DNA of 64,000 bases, taken from the NCBI RefSeq assembly GCF_000820045.1, contig NZ_CDBJ01000100.1, positions 197,086 to 261,085 of the forward strand, given 5' to 3'. A program made the position numbers and the translations under genes. This document shows, piece after piece, positions 45,476-54,398 of the stretch. The stretch is from Aeromonas rivuli (GTDB taxonomy: Bacteria > Pseudomonadota > Gammaproteobacteria > Enterobacterales > Aeromonadaceae). The notes under the pieces were generated by a model, which searched no databases, had not been told where the DNA came from, and was given only the letters and a program-made list of their open reading frames with translations. Each line of letters starts with the position of its first letter. Position 1 is the first letter of the stretch.

Positions 45476-45958
45476 TTAGCCTCGCTCAGTCCCATCCTGC
45501 GGCACCCGCCAAGGCAGCACGCGGCCATCGGCGAAGCGATAGTGCAGCCAGTGCGACTCGATGCCCATGAGACAACCCCCCGTCGTCCCCCGAAATTGCA
45601 GCGCCAGATTGCCCGACTGCAACGACCCCATGGCGCCTTGCCACAGTTGTTGGCAATCGGCGGAAGGGCTCATCAATGGCGCCATTCCCAGCGGCCAGCC
45701 GCGCTCATCGAACTGCCAGATTTGCCCCTCGGCGTGAAGCCGTGCAGGCCTGCGCTCATCGAGCCAGCGACCATGAAGGCGCTGCACCCGCTCGGCAAAC
45801 TGCTCTCCCAGCAGGGTCAGACTGGTCGCCAGCGCCTGTTCGCGATGGCGTTGATAACCACCGACCAGGGTGGCGATGATCACCAGCAGCACCAGGATGG
45901 CGGCCACCAATCGGTAGCCCGCCAGCCAGCGGGCATCTTGTTCACCCTGGCGGCTCAT
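45476..45958 (-). CDS. mshF: MSHA biogenesis protein MshF
   Basis: Small membrane-anchored protein (160 residues) of the pilus assembly complex. One N-terminal helix (about 12-34, YRLVAAILVLLVIIATLVGGYQ) followed by a periplasmic domain with two cysteines. The ATG at 45958 has GGAG six bases upstream; a TTG at 45970 is an unlikely longer start. It is separated from mshG by about 260 bases filled with a tandem repeat array. Function is not known in detail. Confidence 0.8.
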   Translation of the reverse strand: MSRQGEQDARWLAGYRLVAAILVLLVIIATLVGGYQRHREQALATSLTLLGEQFAERVQRLHGRWLDERRPARLHAEGQIWQFDERGWPLGMAPLMSPSADCQQLWQGAMGSLQSGNLALQFRGTTGGCLMGIESHWLHYRFADGRVLPWRVPQDGTERG

Positions 45959-46012
45959 GACCTGCTCCAACGGCTACTCATCAACCCCTGCCACCTGGCT
46001 GCGATCACCAGA

Positions 46013-46261
46013 CCCCCTGACCGTGCTCATCATCCCCCGCCCCTGACCGCGTTCATCATTTCCCACCATCTGATGAGGTGAAGATACCCAAATCATCCCC
46101 CACCCCTGACCGCACTCATCATGCCCCACCATCGGATGAGGTGAAGATACCCAAATCATTTCCCGCCCCTGACCGCGCTCATCATGTCCCACCATCGGAT
46201 GAGGTGAAGATACCCAAATCATTTCCCGCCCCTGACCGCGCTCATCATGTCCCACATCGGC
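46013..46261. repeat. 63-bp tandem repeat array derived from the mshG 3' end
   Basis: Units start with GTGAAGATACCC (plus strand) at 46078, 46141 and 46204, exactly 63 bases apart, and the matching sequence inside mshG starts at 46262. Further decayed partial copies run down to about 46013. Each unit carries, on the minus strand, the last codons of mshG (MMSAVRGGK then TGA). Copies nearest mshG are almost identical; distant ones are diverged. Confidence 0.9.
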
Positions 46262-47442
46262 GTGAAGATACCCAGCGCCAGGATCAGCACCATGATGGCC
46301 ACTAGGCCGATGAGGATGGGTTCGATGCGGGCGGTGAGGCTCTTGAGGTCGTAGTCCACCTCCCGTTCGTAATACTCGGCCGCCTCGTGCAGCAACTCGT
46401 CGACCTGACCCGTCTCCTCCCCCACGGCGATCATCTGCATCACCAGGGGAGTGAACAAACCGCTGGCACCGGCGGTGCGCAGCAGGCTCTCGCCACGCTC
46501 TATGCCACCGCGCATATCCCGGATCCGATCGCGCATGAAGGCGTTATCCACCGCATCGGCCACCAGCGCCAGCGCCTGGTTCAGGGGCACACCGGCCTTG
46601 AGCATCATGGAGAAGCTGCGCGCGAAGCGGGCCAGCAAGGAGCGCTCGATGATGCTGCCGACTATGGGTAATTTAAGCTGCCATCTGTGCCAGCTCAGCT
46701 GGCCTGCCGGGGTGCGCACCCAGTGGCGCCAACCCAGCACGCTCGCAATCAACCCCGCCAGCAGCAGCCACCAGTAGTGCACGAAGAAGTGGGAGGTGGC
46801 GAGCAGGATCCGGGTCGCCAGGGGCAGCTCGACCCCGAACTTGGCGAACATGTTGGCAAAGACCGGGATCACCATGATGTTGAGGATCACCATGGCGATG
46901 CCGATGGCGATCATCACGAAGCTGGGGTAACGCATGGCGGCCTTGATCCGCTTGCGGGTCTCCAGCTCCAGATCGAAATAGTTGGCAAGCTGTTGAAAGG
47001 CTTCCTCCAGCTGACCGGTGTTCTCCCCCACGTGGATGATGGCGATGAACAGGCTGCTGAACACCTTGGGATGGCTCTGCATGGCGCTCGACAACGGGCG
47101 ACCATTGCCCAGATCTTCCCCGAGCTGATGCAGGGCTCGCTTGAGGGGCTTGCTGTGGGCACTCTCTTCCAGGCCCGCAATGGCACGCAGTATGGGAATG
47201 CCGGCCCGGGTCAGGGCATACATCTGGCGGCTGAACACCACCAGCTCTTCCAGTCGCACCTTGGATTCGAACAGCTGGGAGAGATTGATATCACCGCCCC
47301 GGGCACGGCGCTCACGCAGTTCGGTCGGCAAGATGCCGCGCCGCATCAGGCTGTCGGCCGCGGCCAGTTCGCTGGCCGCCTCCAGGGTACCGCTGACCGC
47401 CTTGCCAAGCTTGTCACGGCCTTTGTAGGCAAAATGTCCCAT
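46219..47442 (-). CDS. mshG: MSHA inner-membrane platform protein MshG
   Basis: PilC/GspF-type polytopic protein on which the pilus is assembled, 407 residues. Two repeated GspF domains (about 70-195 and 275-400), each with paired helices; RQMYALTRAGIPILRAI and FARSFSMMLKAGVPLNQAL are the matching openings. The last residues are WDMMSAVRGGK. It starts three bases after the mshE stop, so mshE-mshG are coupled. Its 3' end is the source of the tandem repeats that follow. Confidence 0.94.
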   Translation of the reverse strand: MGHFAYKGRDKLGKAVSGTLEAASELAAADSLMRRGILPTELRERRARGGDINLSQLFESKVRLEELVVFSRQMYALTRAGIPILRAIAGLEESAHSKPLKRALHQLGEDLGNGRPLSSAMQSHPKVFSSLFIAIIHVGENTGQLEEAFQQLANYFDLELETRKRIKAAMRYPSFVMIAIGIAMVILNIMVIPVFANMFAKFGVELPLATRILLATSHFFVHYWWLLLAGLIASVLGWRHWVRTPAGQLSWHRWQLKLPIVGSIIERSLLARFARSFSMMLKAGVPLNQALALVADAVDNAFMRDRIRDMRGGIERGESLLRTAGASGLFTPLVMQMIAVGEETGQVDELLHEAAEYYEREVDYDLKSLTARIEPILIGLVAIMVLILALGIFTPMWDMMSAVRGGK

Positions 47443-47445
47443 GGC

Positions 47446-49155
47446 TTAACCCAGATCCTCGGCCAGACGCAGCACCTCATCCACCGAGGTCACGCCACTG
47501 CGGGCATAGTCGAGGGCGGTCAGGGCCAGGGGGCGATAGTGGGGATGCTGGCGGGCAGCGCGGGCAAAGCCCTCGGTATCGTCACGGCGCAGGGCGTCCA
47601 TCATGGTCTGATCCAGTTCGAGCAGCTCGTAGACGCCGACCCGGCCACGATAGCCGGTGAAGTTGCAACTCTGGCAACCACGGCCCTTGTGATAATCGTG
47701 CTGGCCCGGCGTCTCCCCAGACAGGGTGGCAAGCCAGCTCCCTTGCCCCTCATCCGGCGCCTTGGGCTCGCTGCAGTGCTCGCACAGCCGACGCACCAAA
47801 CGCTGGGCTACCACGGCGCGCAGGGCGCTTGCCACCAGATAGCCGGGGGCACCCATGTCGATGAGGCGCAGGGCACTGCTGATGGCATCGTTGGTGTGCA
47901 GCGTGGTCAGTACCAGGTGGCCCGTGATGGCGCCGCGCAGCCCTATCTCCACCGTCTCGTTGTCCCGCATCTCCCCCACCAGCAGGATGTCGGGATCCTG
48001 ACGCAGGGTGGATCGCAGCACCTGGGAGAACGTCAGCCCTATCTTGGGATTGACCTGCACCTGATTGACCCGGGGCAATCGGTACTCTACCGGGTCTTCT
48101 ACCGTGATGATCTTCTGACTCGGCTGGTTGAGCTCGGACAGCGCGCCGTAGAGGGTGGTGGTCTTGCCGCTACCGGTCGGCCCCGTCACCAGTATCATGC
48201 CGTGGGGGCGCTTGAGCTGACGGCGAAAGCGCGCCAGTATCTCGGGCGGCATACCGGTCTCCTCGAGGGAGAGGATGCCGGCACTCTGATCCAGCAGCCG
48301 CATCACCACGGACTCCCCATGCTGCACCGGCATGGTCGACAGTCGCACATCCACGTCCCGGCCCCGCACCTTCATGGCGAAACGGCCATCCTGGGGCAGT
48401 CGCTTCTCGGAGATATCGAGCCCCGCCACCAGCTTCAGGCGCAGCACCAGCGCCTGGGCGATACGCACCTCGTTGAGCAGATTCTCGTGCAGCACGCCAT
48501 CGATGCGCTGGCGAATGCGCAATACCTTCTCATCGGGCTCGATGTGGATATCCGACGCGCCGACCTGCACCGCATCCTCGAACAGGGAGCGCAGCAGCTT
48601 GGCCACCGTCGCCTCCCCCTCGTTGCCCCCTTCCAGATTGCTGGATCCCAGCTCGAAGCCGGCGTCCTGATACTCCTCATGCAACTGCTCGGCGAAGCTC
48701 TCTATCTCGCGGGTACGGCGATAGAGGCGGTCAAAATAGTCGAGCAGCTGCCCCTCCCGGGCCACGGCGAGTTTCATCTCCCGCGGGCGCAACAGATTGG
48801 CAATGGCATCCAGGGCACTCAGGTCGGCGGGATCCGACATGGCCACCGTCACCTCATGCTCGCTCTGATGCACCGCCAGGGCGCGGTAACGGCGCGCCTG
48901 CACCTCGGGCAAGAGGGTGACCGCCCTGGCATCTATGGTGAGATTATTGAGGTCGAAGAAGGGCACCCCCAGCTGACGGGCCAGGAACTGAAGTAACTGC
49001 ACCTCGCTGATAAAGCCAAGGTCGATGAGGGTGGTACCCAGCTTGCGGCCGGTCTGACGCTGCTGTTGCAAGGCCAGTTGCAGCTGATCGTCAGAGACAA
49101 TCTGCTCTTGAACCAGCAGATCGCCGAGGCGCATCTTCAGTCTCGGTTGTGCCAT
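47446..49155 (-). CDS. mshE: MSHA pilus extension ATPase MshE
   Basis: PilB/GspE-type ATPase powering pilus extension. Start: ATG at 49155 with GGAG five bases upstream (MAQPRLKMRLGDLLV); a longer in-frame start is rejected. The N-terminal MshEN domain carries the c-di-GMP-binding pattern RLGDLLVQE...L..AL..Q, followed by a related second half (GRKLGTTLIDLGFISE). Walker A GPTGSGKT near residue 324, Walker B and the zinc cysteines C-x2-C...C-x2-C (near 460-500) are present. In V. cholerae, c-di-GMP binding to MshE drives MSHA extension, so the same control is expected here. Confidence 0.95.
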   Translation of the reverse strand: MAQPRLKMRLGDLLVQEQIVSDDQLQLALQQQRQTGRKLGTTLIDLGFISEVQLLQFLARQLGVPFFDLNNLTIDARAVTLLPEVQARRYRALAVHQSEHEVTVAMSDPADLSALDAIANLLRPREMKLAVAREGQLLDYFDRLYRRTREIESFAEQLHEEYQDAGFELGSSNLEGGNEGEATVAKLLRSLFEDAVQVGASDIHIEPDEKVLRIRQRIDGVLHENLLNEVRIAQALVLRLKLVAGLDISEKRLPQDGRFAMKVRGRDVDVRLSTMPVQHGESVVMRLLDQSAGILSLEETGMPPEILARFRRQLKRPHGMILVTGPTGSGKTTTLYGALSELNQPSQKIITVEDPVEYRLPRVNQVQVNPKIGLTFSQVLRSTLRQDPDILLVGEMRDNETVEIGLRGAITGHLVLTTLHTNDAISSALRLIDMGAPGYLVASALRAVVAQRLVRRLCEHCSEPKAPDEGQGSWLATLSGETPGQHDYHKGRGCQSCNFTGYRGRVGVYELLELDQTMMDALRRDDTEGFARAARQHPHYRPLALTALDYARSGVTSVDEVLRLAEDLG

Positions 49156-49280
49156 GAAAACTCCGGTGCTGTGGGTGCGCTGTGCGAGCGGCATCCCTGC
49201 TAGGTTGCTGGGCACCGCCCACCCGTGGGCAGTGCCATCTTACTGTTCATGTATGTCGGGCCAAGGCGGCCCAGGGAGCG

Positions 49281-49424
49281 CTCAGGGCCCCAGCTGCGCC
49301 ATGCGCTGACTCAGCCAGACCTGGGAGGCTTCGCCCAGAGATACCGAGTGCAGCCTACGCACTTCATTCAGGGGCCGAGTTGAGCCATGCGCTGGCTCAG
49401 CCAGACCTGGGAGGCTTCGCCCAG
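49281..49424. repeat. Duplicated 3' end of mshN
   Basis: Copy A (49281-49338) and copy B (49367-49424, the true mshN end) are 58 bases with 6 differences. Both encode LGEASQVWLSQRMAQLGP-stop on the minus strand, and all five coding differences are synonymous third-base changes. Between them is a small palindrome, AGTGC (49347-49351) / GCACT (49359-49363). Confidence 0.85.
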
Positions 49425-50543
49425 CTCCCCGTGCAGCAGGGCATTGCGATAGGCATCTTTGGCGCGCTGGCTGTGGCCCTGACCATCTTCGGCTATTCCC
49501 AGCCCCAGCCACCAGCGCCCCTGATCCGGCTGGACCCGCAGCAGCTGGACATAGAGATCCGCCGCCTCGGCGTTCTGGCCCAGCTCCTGACGTAAACCGG
49601 CCCAGGTTGCGTAGTAATCGAGATTGCTGGCCAGGGGCGGTTTGGCGCCGCCGAGCCAGCCGAGGGCCCGCTGTTTGTCCCCTTCGGCCAACGCCAGACG
49701 GGCCAGCAGCAGCCTGAAATCGGCCTGGGCCGGTTGGCGGCGAATGCCGTCCTCGAGCAGGGCACTGGCCTCGGCGAGGCGCCCCTGACCATAGAGCAGG
49801 CCCGCCAGCTGCTGACGAGCCTCTTCGTTATCCGGGGTTTGGCGCAACAAGGCGATGAACTGCGCCTCGGCCTCGCGCAGCTGTCCCTTGGCCAGGGCCG
49901 CGGTGGCTTTGCGCTCGCTCAGGGCAGCCAGCTCAGCCTGGCTCAGCTCCACCGTCTCTATCTTGAGGGAGGCGGGACGACGCGGCGCGGGAGCGACCGG
50001 CTGGGCGTCTGCCTCCCGGGCCGCATCCAGTTCGGCATAGAGATCCGGCTGCAACTGTGCATCGCTCGGCTCCGGTTCCGGCTCGGCCTCGGCATAGTCC
50101 GGCCCCAGTGTCTCAAGCTGTTGCGCCGGAACCGGATCGCCAAGATCCGCCGCCAGTGTCTCGCGCTGTTGAACCGGGGCGATATCGTCTGGCGATGGCG
50201 TCGGCTCGCGGCGGGCGAAGCCGGAGGGGCTCTGCCGCTCGGGCAAGGCGTTGGCCACCGCCTGGACGCTGGGAGTCGGCAGCGCCACCACCAGATCCAC
50301 GGGCTCATCCTCGGCAACCGTCACCGGGGCGGCGGCCTGAGTGAGCGGTGGCATTTCTTGATGACTCTGCTGCCAATAGGCCCAACTGCGCCAACCCAAT
50401 ATGCCAAGGGCCAGGCCGCAGATCAGGGTGAGCAGCAGCATCCACCAGCCCTGGCCCCGCGCCGGTGCCACATAGATGGCGGCACCGTCACTACCGCCCT
50501 GACGGCGTTCGAGATCGGTGAGCATCTTGTTGATCACGCTCAC
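49368..50543 (-). CDS. mshN: MSHA biogenesis protein MshN (TPR protein)
   Basis: Inner-membrane protein with a short cytoplasmic N-terminus (SVINKMLTDLERRQGG), one helix (about 32-54), a Pro/Glu-rich linker (about 60-190) and tetratricopeptide repeats (about 210-385; AEAQFIALLRQTPDNEEARQQLAGLLY is one). 391 residues, GTG start. It probably helps assemble the secretin or platform complex. A second copy of its last 18 codons lies just downstream. Confidence 0.9.
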   Translation of the reverse strand: MSVINKMLTDLERRQGGSDGAAIYVAPARGQGWWMLLLTLICGLALGILGWRSWAYWQQSHQEMPPLTQAAAPVTVAEDEPVDLVVALPTPSVQAVANALPERQSPSGFARREPTPSPDDIAPVQQRETLAADLGDPVPAQQLETLGPDYAEAEPEPEPSDAQLQPDLYAELDAAREADAQPVAPAPRRPASLKIETVELSQAELAALSERKATAALAKGQLREAEAQFIALLRQTPDNEEARQQLAGLLYGQGRLAEASALLEDGIRRQPAQADFRLLLARLALAEGDKQRALGWLGGAKPPLASNLDYYATWAGLRQELGQNAEAADLYVQLLRVQPDQGRWWLGLGIAEDGQGHSQRAKDAYRNALLHGELGEASQVWLSQRMAQLGP

Positions 50544-50637
50544 GACCCGGCTCCCCCATGCAGGCCAAGGCGCATCCGCTCAGCACTGTCTGTAGCCCGC
50601 CCCCGGCCGCCGAGGCCGGGTACGCTGTCGATTCGGT

Positions 50638-51528
50638 TCATGGCCAGACCCCATAGGTCAGGGCGACGCCCAGCATGAGCAGCAGGCACCACCAGCCACC
50701 TCGCCAGGGGCGAGATGCATCTTCGGTATCCTGAATGGCGAGCCGCACCTGGGCAGGCAGAATGCGGGACGTGCCCTTGCCATAGCTGACCATCAGGCTC
50801 TTTTGGGCCAACACATTGATGAGGCGGGGAATGCCCCGGGAGGCGCGCCACAGCAGGCGCTGGGCCGCCTTGGAGAAGAGGGGGGCACCGCGATAACCTG
50901 AGATGTGCAATCGGTGCTCCAGGTAGGCGCGCGCCTCGTCCAGACGCAAGGGGCGCAGGCCATAGGAGAAACCGATACGCTGGCGCAGTTGACGCAGATG
51001 GGGCATGGCGAGGCGTGCATCCAGCTCGGGCTGGCCGAACAGCACCACTTGCAGCAGCTTGCTCGACTCCGTCTCCAGGTTGCCAAACAGCCGGATCGCC
51101 TCCAGGGTTTCATCGGGTAATGCCTGGGCCTCGTCAATCAGCACCACCACCCGACATCCCTGCTGATGCAGGCTGATCAGATGACGATGGAGCCTGTCCG
51201 TGATGTCCAGCTCGCTGCCGTCCCGCAGCGCGAGCCCCAGCTCCAGGGCCAGGGCGATGCGCAGCTCGGCCGGATTCAGGTGCGGGTTGGGCAGCCAGGC
51301 GAGGCGCACCGGTTTCTGTTCGGAGCCAAGCTCCACCAGCAACTTGCGGCAGAGCAGCGTCTTGCCGGTGCCCACCTCGCCGGTCACCTTGATGAAGCCC
51401 TCCCCCTCGGCCAGGGCCCAGTGCAGCACCTGCAGCGCCTCCTCGTGGGGAGGCAGGCCATAGTAGAAGCCGGTGTTCGGGGTCAGGGCGAAAGGAGGCT
51501 CCTGCAGACCGAAGTGGTTCAGGTACAT
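50638..51528 (-). CDS. mshM: MSHA AAA ATPase MshM (ExeA-like)
   Basis: AAA-type ATPase related to ExeA/GspA, 296 residues. Start: ATG at 51528 (MYLNHFGLQEPPFALTPNTGFYY), the usual family opening; the longer frame upstream is rejected. Walker A TGEVGTGKT near residue 46-54, Walker B VVVLIDEAQAL near 130. One C-terminal membrane helix follows. ExeA-like proteins help the secretin assemble through peptidoglycan, which fits the neighbour mshL. Confidence 0.9.
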   Translation of the reverse strand: MYLNHFGLQEPPFALTPNTGFYYGLPPHEEALQVLHWALAEGEGFIKVTGEVGTGKTLLCRKLLVELGSEQKPVRLAWLPNPHLNPAELRIALALELGLALRDGSELDITDRLHRHLISLHQQGCRVVVLIDEAQALPDETLEAIRLFGNLETESSKLLQVVLFGQPELDARLAMPHLRQLRQRIGFSYGLRPLRLDEARAYLEHRLHISGYRGAPLFSKAAQRLLWRASRGIPRLINVLAQKSLMVSYGKGTSRILPAQVRLAIQDTEDASRPWRGGWWCLLLMLGVALTYGVWP

Positions 51529-51581
51529 GGCACTGCCTTGCCGGATGGCGAGGGGCGCGGGACGCGAGCGCGCATCGCGGC

Positions 51582-53261
51582 TCACTGATCCCGGGACGGG
51601 TACCATTTATCCAGCAGCTCGGAGGAGCGTTGCAGCTCTTTTTGCCAGGTGTCCTTGTCCACCACTGTCGGCTTGAGCAGGATGACCAGCTCCACCTTGC
51701 GGGTACTCTCGCTGCGGTTGGTGAAGGCTTCCCCCACCCAGGGGATGTCGCCGAGCAGGGGCACCTTGCTCACTATCTCCTGCTTCTTGGTCTCCATCAG
51801 GCCGCCGATGACGATGATGTCACCGTCGTTGGCCTGCACCACAGTATCGGACTCGCGGATCGAACTCTTGGCCAGGGGCAGCACCAGCGGGTTGGTGGTG
51901 CCCACGCTGATGGTCTTCTGCTGCTCCTGGGTGTCGATCACCGAGGGGTGAACATGCAACAGCACCCGATTCTGTTCGTCGATCTGCGGGGTCACGTCCA
52001 GGGCAATGCCGGAGAAGAAGGGGGTCAGCTCCACGTTGGGATAGACCTGATCCTGATTGTTGCTGCTGGTGACAGTGGTGGAGGCATCGGTGACGAAGTA
52101 TTCGTCGGTCCCGACCTTGATCACCGCCTTCTGGTTATTGGTGGCCGTCACCCTAGGGCTGGAGAGGGTATTCACATCCCCCTGGGTCTTGAGCAGGCTG
52201 ACCGCCACATCGAAGTTGCCATCCGAGATGGTGAAACCGGCGCCGCCCCCCAACGCCTTGAAGATGGGGTTGGTGCTGGCGGCGACCGTATTGCCAACCA
52301 GACTGCCAATGCCGGTGATCCCCTTGTTACCGTCCCAGGTGGCGGACAGACCATTCCAGTCCACCCCCTGCTCATAGCCTTCGTTCAAGGCTACCTCCAG
52401 GATCCGCGCCTCCAGCACCACCTGACGCTTGAGGTGCGACTCGGACTGGTTGAGGAATTCCCGCACCGCCTTGAGCTCATTGGGATAGGCGCGCAGGGTG
52501 ACCAGTCCCGCCTGGGGGCTGGTGATCACGGCGCGCCCCTCTCCCTTGCCGATCAGGGTCTGCAGGGACTCCTTGAGATCTGTCCAGTAGTCGGTGTTGG
52601 TGTCCGTCTCTATCTGGGTGCCATTCTGGTTGTCACTGCTGCGACTCGACCCGGCGTTATTGCTGTTGCCATTGTTGCCGTTGTTACCGTTGTCGAAGCT
52701 GTTGTTGCTACTGCCGCTATTGGGGTCATTGGCGGTCACCCCCCCGGTATTGATGGCGGTGCGGGACATGCCCCGGCGCGCCATCATCAGGTAGTTGACC
52801 GGAATGGTTTCGGTGCGCAGTCCGGCCGGGTAGATGTGATAGACATACCCCTTGCGCTGCACGTCATAGCCATACATGTCCGCCGTCACCGCCAGCACCT
52901 CGGGCAGGGTCACATCCTTGAGCTCCAGGGAGATGATCCCGGCGACACCGGGGTGTACCGCCACGCTGTAACGGGAGCCCTTGAACAGGGAGCCGAAGAA
53001 GTCGACCGCCTCCACATCCCGGGCGGCGATCCGCAGCCGCTTCTCGGGCATGGCGGTCGGCATGGCCGGACGACTGAGCGCCAGCAGCTCGCTTTGCACC
53101 GCGCTCGGCACTGCCAGCGCCTGAGCCTGGGCATTGCGCTGCTGTTCGAGCTGCGCGTCTCGCAACGCATCCTTGGCGGCGGTGGGCTCTGGGTGACGAT
53201 AGCTGGTACAGCCTGCGGCCAATACGGCGAGGGAGAGCAGGCAGAGTCGATGTCTTTTCAT
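51582..53261 (-). CDS. mshL: MSHA outer-membrane secretin MshL
   Basis: Secretin that forms the outer-membrane pore for the pilus. The ATG at 53261 gives a lipoprotein signal MKRHRLCLLSLAVLAAGC, lipobox LAAGC; the longer frame upstream is non-coding in character. 559 residues: STN domain (about 75-125), a Ser/Asn/Gly-rich linker (about 165-205), N1-type domain and the secretin core (about 330-545) with VPLLGDIPWVGEAFTNRSES. The gene lies 120 bases after mshK. Confidence 0.93.
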   Translation of the reverse strand: MKRHRLCLLSLAVLAAGCTSYRHPEPTAAKDALRDAQLEQQRNAQAQALAVPSAVQSELLALSRPAMPTAMPEKRLRIAARDVEAVDFFGSLFKGSRYSVAVHPGVAGIISLELKDVTLPEVLAVTADMYGYDVQRKGYVYHIYPAGLRTETIPVNYLMMARRGMSRTAINTGGVTANDPNSGSSNNSFDNGNNGNNGNSNNAGSSRSSDNQNGTQIETDTNTDYWTDLKESLQTLIGKGEGRAVITSPQAGLVTLRAYPNELKAVREFLNQSESHLKRQVVLEARILEVALNEGYEQGVDWNGLSATWDGNKGITGIGSLVGNTVAASTNPIFKALGGGAGFTISDGNFDVAVSLLKTQGDVNTLSSPRVTATNNQKAVIKVGTDEYFVTDASTTVTSSNNQDQVYPNVELTPFFSGIALDVTPQIDEQNRVLLHVHPSVIDTQEQQKTISVGTTNPLVLPLAKSSIRESDTVVQANDGDIIVIGGLMETKKQEIVSKVPLLGDIPWVGEAFTNRSESTRKVELVILLKPTVVDKDTWQKELQRSSELLDKWYPSRDQ

Positions 53262-53382
53262 GAAATGAGGATGCCCTGACATAAAATGCGATTCGGATTG
53301 GCGCACGGCGCCGAGAGGATGACGGCCAGGCGAGCGGCGGCACAGGACGTCATTGCCCTGTCCCTCGCAGCCCTGGCCCGGC

Positions 53383-53694
53383 TCACTGCAATACCCCGGC
53401 GGCGAACAGGGCCAGCCGCAGTCGCTTGCCGCCCTTGTCGAGGTGCACCGCATCGGCGTCTATGCCGACCAGTCGATAGCCGTTGACCCTGTCACCGATG
53501 CGGTAACTCTGCCCATCCAGCACGGCGCGCGCCGGGCCATTGCCCAGCATGATGCTCTGCAGTCTGGGCAGACCGGCGCCCTGAACAGGGCTGGCATTGC
53601 CCGCCAGCCCGTCCAGCGGCTGGGTCGGATCCCGCAACACCTCAGCCTGGGCAAGTGGTGCCAACAACAATAAAAACATCAGCCACTTAGCCAC
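53383..53694 (-). CDS. mshK: MSHA biogenesis protein MshK
   Basis: Small periplasmic protein (103 residues) with a cleavable signal peptide (MAKWLMFLLLLAPLAQA). The mature part opens LRDPTQPL, the DPTxP motif shared with GspC/PilP-like proteins, and contains a short beta domain (SIMLGNGPARAVLDGQSYRIGDRVNGYRLVGI). It is likely the secretin partner corresponding to PilP. Overlaps mshJ by 8 bases. Confidence 0.88.
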   Translation of the reverse strand: MAKWLMFLLLLAPLAQAEVLRDPTQPLDGLAGNASPVQGAGLPRLQSIMLGNGPARAVLDGQSYRIGDRVNGYRLVGIDADAVHLDKGGKRLRLALFAAGVLQ

Positions 53695-54328
53695 GAATGA
53701 ACTCCTTGCTGGTGCTCAGGGTGTAGATCTCCATCTCCACCACGGCACTGGGATGCCCCTGCACCCGATAATCGAACAGCCGCCAGTAGAAGTGGCGGGG
53801 CAAGGCTTCCAGTGCGTTCAGATATTGATAAACGTCGAAATACCCCCCTTCCAGCTTGAGGCGGATACCGTGCTTGAACAGATTGTCGGCCTGATCCCCC
53901 GCCACCAGAGGGGTCGGCGCTATGGTGGTCAGGGCCAGCATGTGCAGACGAGAGGAGCTGGCCAGCAGGCTCTCCAGCACCGCGGCCATCTCGTCGGCCG
54001 GGATCAGATCCACCGTCTGAGCCTTGAGGTCAGCGTCGATGCGCACCAACTCTTGCGTGACGCTCGCCAGCTGACTGCGCACCCCGAGATTGGGATCCCG
54101 GTTGAGCTTGGCCTGCTTGCCCTGGTTCTCCAGTCCCATGATCTCGAGATCCCGCTGGGCCGTGACCAGCGCCTGCCTGTCCTGATCCAGCCGGGCAGCG
54201 GCCCCTTCCAGCCAGCCGTAATAGAAGAGGGCGAACACCAGGATCAGACCGGTCAGCAGGATCAGTACCCGCTCACGCTGACTCAGCGCCGCCACCCGCT
54301 CGCCATATTGTTGCCAATGGGCCTTCAT
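53687..54328 (-). CDS. mshJ: MSHA biogenesis protein MshJ (PilO-like)
   Basis: Bitopic inner-membrane protein of the alignment complex, comparable to PilO/GspM. ATG at 54328 follows a GGGGGA stretch; an upstream in-frame start would add a Cys/Gly-rich leader without support. One helix (about 22-42, VLILLTGLILVFALFYYGW), a coiled coil (about 50-100), then a periplasmic ferredoxin-like domain. 213 residues. It partners the PilN-like protein encoded upstream. Confidence 0.87.
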   Translation of the reverse strand: MKAHWQQYGERVAALSQRERVLILLTGLILVFALFYYGWLEGAAARLDQDRQALVTAQRDLEIMGLENQGKQAKLNRDPNLGVRSQLASVTQELVRIDADLKAQTVDLIPADEMAAVLESLLASSSRLHMLALTTIAPTPLVAGDQADNLFKHGIRLKLEGGYFDVYQYLNALEALPRHFYWRLFDYRVQGHPSAVVEMEIYTLSTSKEFIRG

Positions 54329-54398
54329 GGGTTCCCCCCGCGTTGCCAGGTCACTTTGAGCGGCATGACACCCGCATCCATTTTCCACTGTGCGATCA

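Noticed and set aside
45974-46255. Repeat-peptide ORF (21-residue units) in the mshG-mshF gap
   Set aside because: Produced by a 63-bp array whose length happens to be a multiple of three; it is in a different frame from mshG, and starts inside it. Treated as non-coding repeat DNA, although expression was not tested.
46013-46261. Possible CRISPR array
   Set aside because: The 63-bp units are directly joined without unique spacers and derive from mshG; no cas genes in the window.
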